Below are positions 1 through 5,264 of a stretch of DNA of 6,894 nt, piece by piece. The stretch lies in the NCBI GenBank assembly GCA_002505945.1, contig DAWM01000063.1, forward strand, positions 637 to 7,530, in the 5' to 3' direction. The notes below the pieces were generated by a model that ran no database searches, was not told the DNA's origin, and was given only the letters and a program-made list of their open reading frames with translations. The DNA is from Candidatus Woesearchaeota archaeon UBA119 (GTDB lineage Archaea > Nanobdellota > Nanobdellia > Woesearchaeales > UBA119). The position numbers and the translations under genes are program-made. Positions within the stretch are counted from its first letter, which is position 1, and each line of letters opens with the position of its first letter.

Positions 1-70
1 AAGCTAATTCAGGAACTAGCAAAAGTACAAAACAAAATCCAATCAACCAATTTATCTTCTCCATATGCAT
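1..70 (-). CDS. N-terminus of a secreted or membrane-anchored protein (partial)
   Basis: The minus strand is open from an ATG at 70 (or a second at 64) to the window edge. It reads MHMEKINWLIGFCFVLLLVPELA in two overlapping parts: MHMEKINWLIG, then FCFVLLLVPELA. A lysine followed by about 15 hydrophobic residues and then P-E-L-A is typical of a Sec signal peptide or an N-terminal membrane anchor. The mature part lies outside the window, so the function cannot be stated. A TATA-like box ends 22 nt before the first ATG, which fits a leaderless mRNA. The gene diverges from the lipoprotein gene at 242, and both products appear to be exported. Only about 23 codons are visible, so the call rests on the hydrophobic run and the promoter. 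Confidence 0.5.
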   Translation of the reverse strand, partial: MHMEKINWLIGFCFVLLLVPELA

Positions 71-90
71 TACAACTTATGAAACAACCC

Positions 91-103
91 TTAATATTTT
101 GTA
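91..103 (-). promoter_or_regulatory. TATA-like box for the truncated gene at 1-70
   Basis: The minus strand reads TACAAAATATTAA here. The AAATATTA core ends 22 nt before the ATG at 70, the spacing that places an archaeal transcription start on or next to the start codon. No Shine-Dalgarno motif precedes the ATG. The rest of the 71-241 spacer holds a short inverted repeat at 160-173 (AACAAA-gt-TTTGTT) and the promoter of the gene at 242. I see no other gene in it. Confidence 0.35.
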
Positions 104-194
104 TCAAAAATTGAAATAAGTCTTCTTTGTCTTGAGTTTTTAGCACTAGCGAATCATTTAACAAAGTTTTGTTTTATTGGGAATTAAATCAACC

Positions 195-208
195 GAAAAA
201 TATATTAA
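195..208 (+). promoter_or_regulatory. BRE/TATA-like promoter of the lipoprotein gene
   Basis: The plus strand reads GAAAAATATATTAA. The purine-rich GAAAAA resembles a TFB recognition element, and TATATTAA resembles a TATA box. A start about 25 nt downstream would give a short 5' leader that carries all or part of the GGAG at 231-234. This is inferred from spacing and composition in an AT-rich region. Confidence 0.4.
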
Positions 209-230
209 GCAAAAATATGGCTTATTAAGT

Positions 231-234
231 GGAG
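231..234 (+). promoter_or_regulatory. Shine-Dalgarno site (GGAG) of the lipoprotein gene
   Basis: GGAG lies 7 nt before the ATG at 242 and supports that start. Most other genes in the window lack such a motif, so this gene and the threonine dehydrogenase seem to use leadered initiation. Confidence 0.55.
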
Positions 235-241
235 ATTTTAA

Positions 242-775
242 ATGCGTAATAAGATGTGGATTCTGGCTGCTTTGATATTTTCTATTATTTTATTTGTTTC
301 AAGCTGTACCTATAAACAAGACAATGTTTTTACAATTCCGCCAAATGAAACCATCGAAGTTGAGAATAGCCCGATGAAAGAAGTAAAAGAAAACAAAACT
401 GAACCAGAACCCGAGAAAGAGAGCGAAGAAGCAACTGAAGAAACAATAGAAGACACAGAGCAATCAGAAGAAGCAGATACTGGCAAAGAGGATGTGCTCA
501 TAATGTTCCATAATAATCAAGGCCCTATGTGCATCAAACAATTGGATTGGCTAGATTCCATAAAAGAGAACTACCCTGATTTAGAGATTGAGGAGCATTT
601 GACCACTAGCAGAAAAACAATGAATCTGCTTAGAGATAAGATGGCTGAATATGAGCAAAGTATTGGAGTATCGGAGGAATTCAGATACCTACCCATATCC
701 TTTTATAAAGGCAAGGCATTTTCTGGCTTCAATGAAGAAGTCAAAGATGAATTGATTGCTTTGATGAGTGAATAA
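242..775 (+). CDS. Lipoprotein with a degenerate thioredoxin-fold domain
   Basis: This 177-residue protein has three parts. Residues 1-22 form a signal peptide: charged start, hydrophobic run at about 6-19, and lipobox VSSC with the lipidated cysteine at 22. Residues about 37-84 are a low-complexity acidic linker rich in Glu, Thr and Pro, which would hold the domain off the membrane outside the cell. Residues 84-177 resemble a thioredoxin/glutaredoxin-like domain: strand VLIMFH, a redox-site loop GPMC at 94-97, a long helix, then LPISFYKG with a candidate cis-proline at 151 and a C-terminal helix. In active relatives the loop is C-P-x-C; here the first cysteine is Gly94 and only Cys97 remains. 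It may act as a binding or monothiol protein rather than a dithiol oxidoreductase. The start is supported by GGAG 7 nt upstream. The next gene on this strand begins 95 nt downstream. The lipoprotein call is firm; the fold is inferred from pattern. Confidence 0.75.
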   Translation: MRNKMWILAALIFSIILFVSSCTYKQDNVFTIPPNETIEVENSPMKEVKENKTEPEPEKESEEATEETIEDTEQSEEADTGKEDVLIMFHNNQGPMCIKQLDWLDSIKENYPDLEIEEHLTTSRKTMNLLRDKMAEYEQSIGVSEEFRYLPISFYKGKAFSGFNEEVKDELIALMSE

Positions 776-811
776 ATTCTTTCAAATAGAAAAATATTAA
801 AAGGAGAACTC

Positions 812-821
812 TTTAAAAATA
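812..821 (+). promoter_or_regulatory. Possible TATA box upstream of sua5
   Basis: TTTAAAAATA lies in the 95-nt spacer before sua5. A start about 25 nt downstream (near 843) would leave a leader of roughly 28 nt without a Shine-Dalgarno motif. A weaker AATACTAA at 841-848 would instead fit a leaderless start at 871. I cannot choose between them, and read-through from the lipoprotein gene is also possible. Confidence 0.25.
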
Positions 822-870
822 CAATAGATGATGCTATAAGAATACTAAGCGTTAATATTCTACAACTACT

Positions 871-1878
871 ATGAAAAAAAACACAAAGATTCTGGACCCA
901 TCTCAAGTTGATGTGGCCGCAGAAATAATAAGAAAAGGGGGAATTGTCGCCTTCCCTACTGAAACAGTGTATGGATTAGGGGCAGATGCGCTTAACGACA
1001 AGGCTATAAAGAAGGTATTTAAGGCAAAGAAGCGGCCTTTGGATAACCCAGTTATAGTACATATAAGCTCCCTTGAGCAATTAAAATCCCTTGCTGAGAG
1101 AATACCCCATAAAGCACGGATACTCGCTGATAAGTTCTGGCCAGGTCCTCTTACCATCATTGTAAGAAAGAAGAAAGAAGTCCCCTATTCTGTTACAGCG
1201 GGGCTAAATTCGGTTGCAATAAGAATGCCAAGCAATGAAATCGCCAGAGAGTTGATTGAAAGATCAGGAACTCCGATTGCAGCTCCTTCTGCTAACCTAT
1301 CAGGAAAACCAAGTCCTACGCATCATTCACATGCGATAGAAGACTTAAAAGGCAGGGCTGATGCTATAATCAAGGGAGGAGAGACAGAGATTGGGCTGGA
1401 ATCAACTGTAATTGATATGACTAGAACAATTCCTACTATTCTAAGGCCTGGCAAGATTACTCCCAGAATGATACAAAACCAAATTGGTTTTGTAAGTGTA
1501 TACAATAAAAAAGTCAAAAAGGATTCAAAGGTGCCCTCTCCTGGAATGAAATACAGGCATTATTCACCTAAAGCCCAGGTTATTTTAGTCAGATATTCCC
1601 AAAACCAAAAAGCTAGAATAAGAGAATTAGCCTCATCTTTAAAGAAAGAGGGAAAAAAGATAATAGTTCTTTCTCGGCAAGACATACGAATAAAAGGGAT
1701 TAAAAGAATACTTTTGGGAGATAGCATATTAGATATGTCAAGGAAGGTATTCAGATACTTCAGAGAGGCAGATAAAGAGGGCTATGATACAATCTTAATT
1801 GAAGGGACGATGGAAACCGGGTTAGGTTTAGCATTGATGAATCGGTTAAAAAGAGCAGCCAGCATTGTTACCAAATAA
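871..1878 (+). CDS. sua5: Threonylcarbamoyl-AMP synthase, long (Sua5) form
   Basis: The enzyme makes threonylcarbamoyl-AMP from L-threonine, bicarbonate and ATP in the cytosol. This is the first step of t6A formation at position 37 of ANN-decoding tRNAs; in archaea the KEOPS complex transfers the group. The 335 residues cover the two-domain Sua5 form. A YrdC/TsaC-like catalytic domain spans about 8-200, with FPTETVYGLG (28-37), the basic KxR segment KAKKRP (51-56), PGPLTI (91-96), RMP (118-120), APSANLSG (138-145), ESTVID (177-182) and RPG (192-194). The linker SPGMKYRHYSP (223-233) is the Sua5 hallmark that folds over the active site. A Rossmann-like Sua5 domain (about 236-335) ends with ETGLGLALMNRL. 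All expected motifs are present. An in-frame TAA at 853 leaves the ATG at 871 as the only reasonable start. It converges on the gene at 1883 with a 4-nt gap. Confidence 0.96.
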   Translation: MKKNTKILDPSQVDVAAEIIRKGGIVAFPTETVYGLGADALNDKAIKKVFKAKKRPLDNPVIVHISSLEQLKSLAERIPHKARILADKFWPGPLTIIVRKKKEVPYSVTAGLNSVAIRMPSNEIARELIERSGTPIAAPSANLSGKPSPTHHSHAIEDLKGRADAIIKGGETEIGLESTVIDMTRTIPTILRPGKITPRMIQNQIGFVSVYNKKVKKDSKVPSPGMKYRHYSPKAQVILVRYSQNQKARIRELASSLKKEGKKIIVLSRQDIRIKGIKRILLGDSILDMSRKVFRYFREADKEGYDTILIEGTMETGLGLALMNRLKRAASIVTK

Positions 1879-1882
1879 GGGT

Positions 1883-2569
1883 CTATTCGCCATTGTAAGC
1901 ATGTCTATAAAGCACATCTCCTAAATCATACATTAAAAGCATGGGGGTACGAGCATTTTTGAGGAATTCCTGGTGTTCTTTATGAATCTCTTTGAAATGT
2001 AATTCATTTAACTTTGTGTTCAAGAAATAATTGCCTTTAACATCCAAATAAGGTTCTACTCTTTTTTCCACGAATTTCATAAAATTATCGCTTGCTTCCT
2101 TGAAAAGACCTAAAGATGATAAAACAGAGACACATTTCTCAAGCTCTGGACGTTTTTCCTGAAAAACCTCATAAGCCCTTGGGATATCATCTAGATCAGA
2201 GAAACCATTGAACAAACCTTCTCGAGAGAAGGCTTTATCAATAGAATGATATGCTCCTAAAACATCCTCAAGTGCTGCCTTTCTCTTCAAATCAAAATTT
2301 TGCAAAGTATCGCAAAAATAACTCAAAGGCAAATATCTGTTCAAAGAACGAAGTTTTCCAACAGAAGAACTCTTTATGGCTTTCATAAGTTCAGAACTAT
2401 CCTCTTTAGTATATGAAGTGGCATTTGAAAAAGAATTTTGATAAGGAAGGGCATATGTATAGAAATCATTAATGGCTTCTCTGAATTTAACCATTAGATT
2501 GTTTAGTCTTTGAATCTGATTCATATCTTTTTGATTTAAAGAATACTCTTCTTCTACATCAACTTCCAT
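1883..2569 (-). CDS. Uncharacterised helical protein, last gene of a three-gene cluster
   Basis: I do not recognise this 228-residue protein. It is predicted soluble, with no signal peptide or membrane segment, and looks mostly helical with many charged residues. Residues about 100-119 (LEDVLGAYHSIDKAFSREGL) resemble a segment of the second repeat in the gene at 3169-4113: both have the D-[VI]-L...K...R-E-G pattern. A later FMKFVEKRVEPYLD resembles that repeat's LWTFYRHDILPFLE. It may therefore hold a diverged copy of the shared domain; this is a weak by-eye match. I chose the ATG at 2569, which overlaps the end of the upstream gene by 11 nt and has AAGGA 11 nt before it. Alternatives are an ATG at 2593 and a TTG at 2608, giving 8 or 13 more residues. 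The overlap suggests translation from the upstream gene's mRNA. Confidence 0.72.
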   Translation of the reverse strand: MEVDVEEEYSLNQKDMNQIQRLNNLMVKFREAINDFYTYALPYQNSFSNATSYTKEDSSELMKAIKSSSVGKLRSLNRYLPLSYFCDTLQNFDLKRKAALEDVLGAYHSIDKAFSREGLFNGFSDLDDIPRAYEVFQEKRPELEKCVSVLSSLGLFKEASDNFMKFVEKRVEPYLDVKGNYFLNTKLNELHFKEIHKEHQEFLKNARTPMLLMYDLGDVLYRHAYNGE

Positions 2570-3089
2570 TTTTATTTCTTTCCTTAATAACATAACATTC
2601 AACGCCAAAATTTCTTATCTTCACCTCCAGATGCCTTTTTTCGAGCTCCTCTCCCTCAATCAAAGGCCAGAAGTATTCTATATAAACAGTTCTCAGCCTG
2701 TCACCATCCTCTTCATTTAATCTATAAGGCAGTTCAAGCAGATTAATAAACTTCTCAAAGGCATCGGAGATTGCATTCCTACTTACACAAGATATATTTT
2801 TTTGATAAGCCTCAAGCCCTTCCAAACCTTTCAATTTCTTGATTCCTTTGAAAGCATCATAAACCTCTTGCACGAGATCATCAACCTTGCTTTGGAACCG
2901 TTTTTGTTCCTCATAACTTAAAGCATTTTGAGACTTCTCAAGAATATCAAGATAATCAAGCATCCTCTCGGATATGACCTTACTATATGTAATTAGAGGG
3001 TCGTCTATTTTCTTCTTTTCAGAAAAAGTTAATTTCTCCCAAAAATCACCAGATAGGAATTTCCAGTCTTTTGAATTATCATATCCCAT
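2559..3089 (-). CDS. Uncharacterised helical protein with one copy of the cluster's shared domain
   Basis: The product is unknown: 176 residues from the ATG at 3089, with no signal peptide or membrane helix. Residues about 35-162 align with the repeats of the gene at 3169-4113: TYSKVISERM against SYSKRIYNEV, KKLKGLEGLEAY against KKLKQREGIKAY, then SDAFEKFI against SKTFEKII, and finally an aromatic-rich segment ending WPLIE against LPFLE. The reading frame extends upstream to a TTG at 3128 (13 more residues) but has no further ATG. I prefer 3089 because a TATA-like TTATTAAA ends 23 nt before it, the spacing seen for other leaderless genes here, and the TTG has no Shine-Dalgarno motif. The gene overlaps its downstream neighbour by 11 nt. 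Homology to the adjacent gene suggests paralogy or subunits of one assembly. Function cannot be inferred. Confidence 0.75.
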   Translation of the reverse strand: MGYDNSKDWKFLSGDFWEKLTFSEKKKIDDPLITYSKVISERMLDYLDILEKSQNALSYEEQKRFQSKVDDLVQEVYDAFKGIKKLKGLEGLEAYQKNISCVSRNAISDAFEKFINLLELPYRLNEEDGDRLRTVYIEYFWPLIEGEELEKRHLEVKIRNFGVECYVIKERNKNGS

Positions 3090-3110
3090 ATAAAAAAGGA
3101 TATCAACAAG

Positions 3111-3120
3111 ATTTAATAAG
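3111..3120 (-). promoter_or_regulatory. Internal TATA-like box for the middle gene of the cluster
   Basis: The minus strand reads CTTATTAAAT, with the TTATTAAA core ending 23 nt before the ATG at 3089. A T-rich CCTTTCTTTTTA run on the same strand (about 3149-3160), just after the stop of the preceding gene, could end transcription before this promoter. If so, the second and third genes could be transcribed apart from the first. Confidence 0.35.
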
Positions 3121-3168
3121 TTTTTCAAAGAGTTTTTATGAAATCTGATAAAAAGAAAGGCATAGAAT

Positions 3169-4113
3169 TCAATAATAAGTTGAATCCTTATGTTTCAATC
3201 GATAAGCAATCTTATTGAATCTCTTGAGGTTTTTACCTAAAGTGTATCTTCCTAAGATTGAATCCTCCTCTAAGAAAGGAAGTATGTCATGGCGATAAAA
3301 AGTCCATAAGAGTTCTTTCTCCTCTTGACTTATGCTATAAGTATCCTCGAACTCATCTATTATCTTTTCAAATGTTTTGGAAACTGCCCTTTTTGCTCTT
3401 TCAATCTCTAAAGAATTATATGCCTTAATTCCTTCCCTCTGTTTTAGTTTTTTCACATTAACAAAAGTGTGCAGAATATCATTAATGTCCATTTCAAATT
3501 GGCCTTCTTTCTTTTTAAAGTCATCATGTTTTATGGCTTTATGATATGCTTCAAAATCTTGCATGGATTTACTTACCTCATTATAAATTCTCTTGCTATA
3601 AGAATCCAACTTTTGTTCTAAAGGTTCGCCTACAGAATTTCGAAAGAACATATTGCTAAACCTCTTGAGATTAAATCTCAATTCTTTGCTGCTGTTTCTA
3701 CCATCTCCTAAAAAGGGAAATAACCCAGCAAGATAAAAATCCCACAATTTTTCTCTATCATCTCTATTTAGGTCATAGGTCTCCTTACTTTCGTCTATTA
3801 TCCTATGAAAGGTATCTGAGACTTTTGCTCTTAATTCTTCTCGTTCGCACCCATTATATTTATGCCCTTGCTTATTAATGAGCTCCTCTGTACTTAAAAA
3901 GGCATTCAAGACTCTTTCAATATCATTATGAGTCTTCCTGCTTCTAACTCTTTTTTCCTTATAGGCTTTAATAAACCTCAGATGCTTACTTAAACCCATA
4001 TAAATCTCATTATTGAATTGGTTTATTGCTTCTAAGAGATTAAAATCAGGAAAATAAAACTTTGCAATGTCATCTAAAGAATCCCCTTGAAAATAACTGT
4101 ATCTTTCTAACAT
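3169..4113 (-). CDS. Uncharacterised protein with two tandem copies of a helical domain
   Basis: This 314-residue protein is not one I recognise. It is soluble, highly charged, lacks a signal peptide, and consists almost entirely of two repeats. Copy A covers about residues 23-157 and copy B about 164-304. Aligned by eye from D64 and D209 for about 72 positions, roughly 40 % are identical. Shared landmarks are D-I...L...F, a G-x-K..YN turn, V-S-x-T-F-x-x-I-I-D-E, T-Y, LW-x-FY, PFL and NLKRF. No catalytic signature is visible (no HExxH, Walker or DxD motif, no Cys/His cluster), so a structural or binding role is more likely than an enzyme; that is inference. The start is the first ATG, preceded by TTTAAATA 20 nt upstream and no Shine-Dalgarno motif, so the mRNA is probably leaderless. 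It is the first gene of the cluster and diverges from tdh. Confidence 0.82.
   Translation of the reverse strand: MLERYSYFQGDSLDDIAKFYFPDFNLLEAINQFNNEIYMGLSKHLRFIKAYKEKRVRSRKTHNDIERVLNAFLSTEELINKQGHKYNGCEREELRAKVSDTFHRIIDESKETYDLNRDDREKLWDFYLAGLFPFLGDGRNSSKELRFNLKRFSNMFFRNSVGEPLEQKLDSYSKRIYNEVSKSMQDFEAYHKAIKHDDFKKKEGQFEMDINDILHTFVNVKKLKQREGIKAYNSLEIERAKRAVSKTFEKIIDEFEDTYSISQEEKELLWTFYRHDILPFLEEDSILGRYTLGKNLKRFNKIAYRLKHKDSTYY
3202..4047 (-). repeat. Tandem protein-level repeat, two units of about 140 residues
   Basis: Unit A is encoded by about 3643-4047 and unit B by about 3202-3624. The similarity is clear in the protein but not as long exact DNA matches, so the duplication is old. A third unit is encoded at about 2604-2987 in the next gene, and a possible fourth in the gene after that. 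Confidence 0.7.
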
Positions 4114-4132
4114 AAAAAAAGGGAAAATAAAG

Positions 4133-4140
4133 TATTTAAA
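4133..4140 (-). promoter_or_regulatory. TATA box of the three-gene cluster
   Basis: The minus strand reads TTTAAATA, ending 20 nt before the ATG at 4113, with a pyrimidine-rich TTTTCCCTTTTTTT between. Together with the lack of a Shine-Dalgarno motif this fits leaderless transcription of the cluster's first gene. Confidence 0.45.
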
Positions 4141-4213
4141 AACTTATGTGTTAGAAATCTTGGATTAGGAAAATAAAACTAAACATCAAAATAAATGATA
4201 AAGAAGCGATTTC

Positions 4214-4224
4214 TTTTTAATATT
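4214..4224 (+). promoter_or_regulatory. TATA-like box of tdh
   Basis: TTTTTAATATT would place the transcription start near 4245, at or just before the G-rich ribosome-binding site. The intergenic region 4114-4256 thus holds two divergent promoters. I see no other gene or structured element in it. Confidence 0.35.
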
Positions 4225-4243
4225 CAAGATATAGAACATTGTT

Positions 4244-4250
4244 AGGGGGG
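4244..4250 (+). promoter_or_regulatory. G-rich Shine-Dalgarno site of tdh
   Basis: AGGGGGG lies 6 nt before the ATG at 4257. It favours that ATG over an in-frame TTG at 4239, which would add six residues and would place the G-run inside the coding sequence. Confidence 0.6.
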
Positions 4251-4256
4251 AATAGA

Positions 4257-5264
4257 ATGGCGGAAAAAACTCTTGAACGTATTCTTGTAACCGGAGCTGC
4301 AGGGCAGATAGGTTCTGAATTAATTCCTGCCCTATGCGAAAAAGAAGATACTGATATTGTTGTTGCCACTGTATTAAATGATAAAGAAAAGAAATACCTT
4401 GAGGACATAGTAAAATCAGATAAATTAAGTATTGAAATCCTAGATGTAAGGAATAAGGATGACTTTGATTCCATTGCAAAGGAAAATGACATAAATGGAA
4501 TGTATCATCTTGCTGGAATATTATCAGCAAAGGGGGAGGAGAACCCATACCTTGCCTGCGATGTTAATGTAAATGGCCTGTTAAATGCATTGGAAGTAGC
4601 TAGAAAATATAAAATAAAGACGTTCTGGGCCAGCTCCATAGCTGCCTTTGGGCCAGATACCCCTAAAGAAAAAACACCACAGAACCCACCAATGCATCCA
4701 ACCACTATGTATGGACTGAATAAACTCTGGGGAGAACAGCTATGTGAGTATTACGCTAAAAATTATGATGTTGATATCAGAAGTGTGAGATTTCCTGGTA
4801 TAATAAGCTATAAAACCCTTCCTGGAGGAGGAACAACTGATTATGCTGTTCAGATTTTCTATGATGCCTTAAAAAAAGGCGAATTTACATGTCCTCTAGA
4901 TAAGAACACACGATTACCTATGATGTATATGCCAGATGCCATTAAAGGAATGATAGATATAATGAATGCTCCAAAAGGAAGCATCAAGGTTAGAACAAGC
5001 TATAACATAGGGGCAGTGGACTTCACTCCTGAAGAGCTTGAAAGTGCCATAAAGAATTCAGGTAGATCCTTTAAGATGAAATACGAAATAAACAAAACAC
5101 TTCAGAGAATCGCTGACAGCTGGGTCGATAGTGTGGATGACTCTAAAGCCAGAGAAGACTGGGGCTGGAATCCAGAGTATGATATATTAGCAACAATATG
5201 CTATGATATGCTATATCATCTTTCCAAGAAATTGCATTTAGAAGAGAGGATTATAAAGTATTAA
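4257..5264 (+). CDS. tdh: L-threonine 3-dehydrogenase, SDR (UDP-glucose epimerase-like) type
   Basis: This cytosolic enzyme oxidises L-threonine to 2-amino-3-ketobutyrate with NAD+; a ligase then usually yields glycine and acetyl-CoA. That ligase gene (kbl) is not in the window. The 335 residues match the usual length of the short-chain form, which is unrelated to zinc-dependent Tdh. An N-terminal Rossmann fold has GAAGQIG (13-19), HLAGILSA (84-91), the NVNGLLNALE helix, catalytic serines SS (126-127) and YGLNK (Tyr152, Lys156). PGGGTTDYA (189-197) and PMMYMPDAI (221-229) are landmarks that set this group apart from sugar epimerases. The C-terminal part ends with ADSW and DDWGW-like signals (ADSW 286-289, DWGW 301-304). 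One oddity: at the end of the second strand, where relatives have an Asp holding the NAD ribose, the sequence is ATVLN with Val39. The last 4 nt overlap the stop of the convergent gene. Confidence 0.93.
   Translation: MAEKTLERILVTGAAGQIGSELIPALCEKEDTDIVVATVLNDKEKKYLEDIVKSDKLSIEILDVRNKDDFDSIAKENDINGMYHLAGILSAKGEENPYLACDVNVNGLLNALEVARKYKIKTFWASSIAAFGPDTPKEKTPQNPPMHPTTMYGLNKLWGEQLCEYYAKNYDVDIRSVRFPGIISYKTLPGGGTTDYAVQIFYDALKKGEFTCPLDKNTRLPMMYMPDAIKGMIDIMNAPKGSIKVRTSYNIGAVDFTPEELESAIKNSGRSFKMKYEINKTLQRIADSWVDSVDDSKAREDWGWNPEYDILATICYDMLYHLSKKLHLEERIIKY

Noticed and set aside
111..120. TTGAAATAAG also present at 6801-6810 as a shared regulatory element
   Set aside because: Only half of the palindrome is shared, at a different position relative to a start codon. 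A 10-nt match in AT-rich sequence is unremarkable.
160..173. AACAAA-gt-TTTGTT inverted repeat as a terminator hairpin
   Set aside because: A 2-nt loop cannot close a stem and the arms are AT-rich. At most it is a weak protein-binding site.
310..501. Minus-strand open frame of 63 codons within the lipoprotein gene
   Set aside because: It is the reverse shadow of the Glu-rich linker (hence its Ser-rich composition) and has no promoter or homology signal.
2570..2608. Upstream TTG (2608) or ATG (2593) start for the third cluster gene
   Set aside because: They would increase the overlap with the preceding gene to 35-50 nt and have no better initiation signal. They are not excluded.
3125..3163. 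Possible frameshift joining the first and second cluster genes (a 12-codon frame starting ATG at 3163 bridges the gap)
   Set aside because: The first gene ends cleanly after a complete repeat, and the second has its own TATA-like box and a complete domain. Two separate genes are simpler.
4186..4548. Minus-strand open frames (4186-4548 and 4217-4492) overlapping the start of tdh
   Set aside because: Both lie antisense to a confidently assigned gene with intact motifs, and their translations look like low-information shadows.
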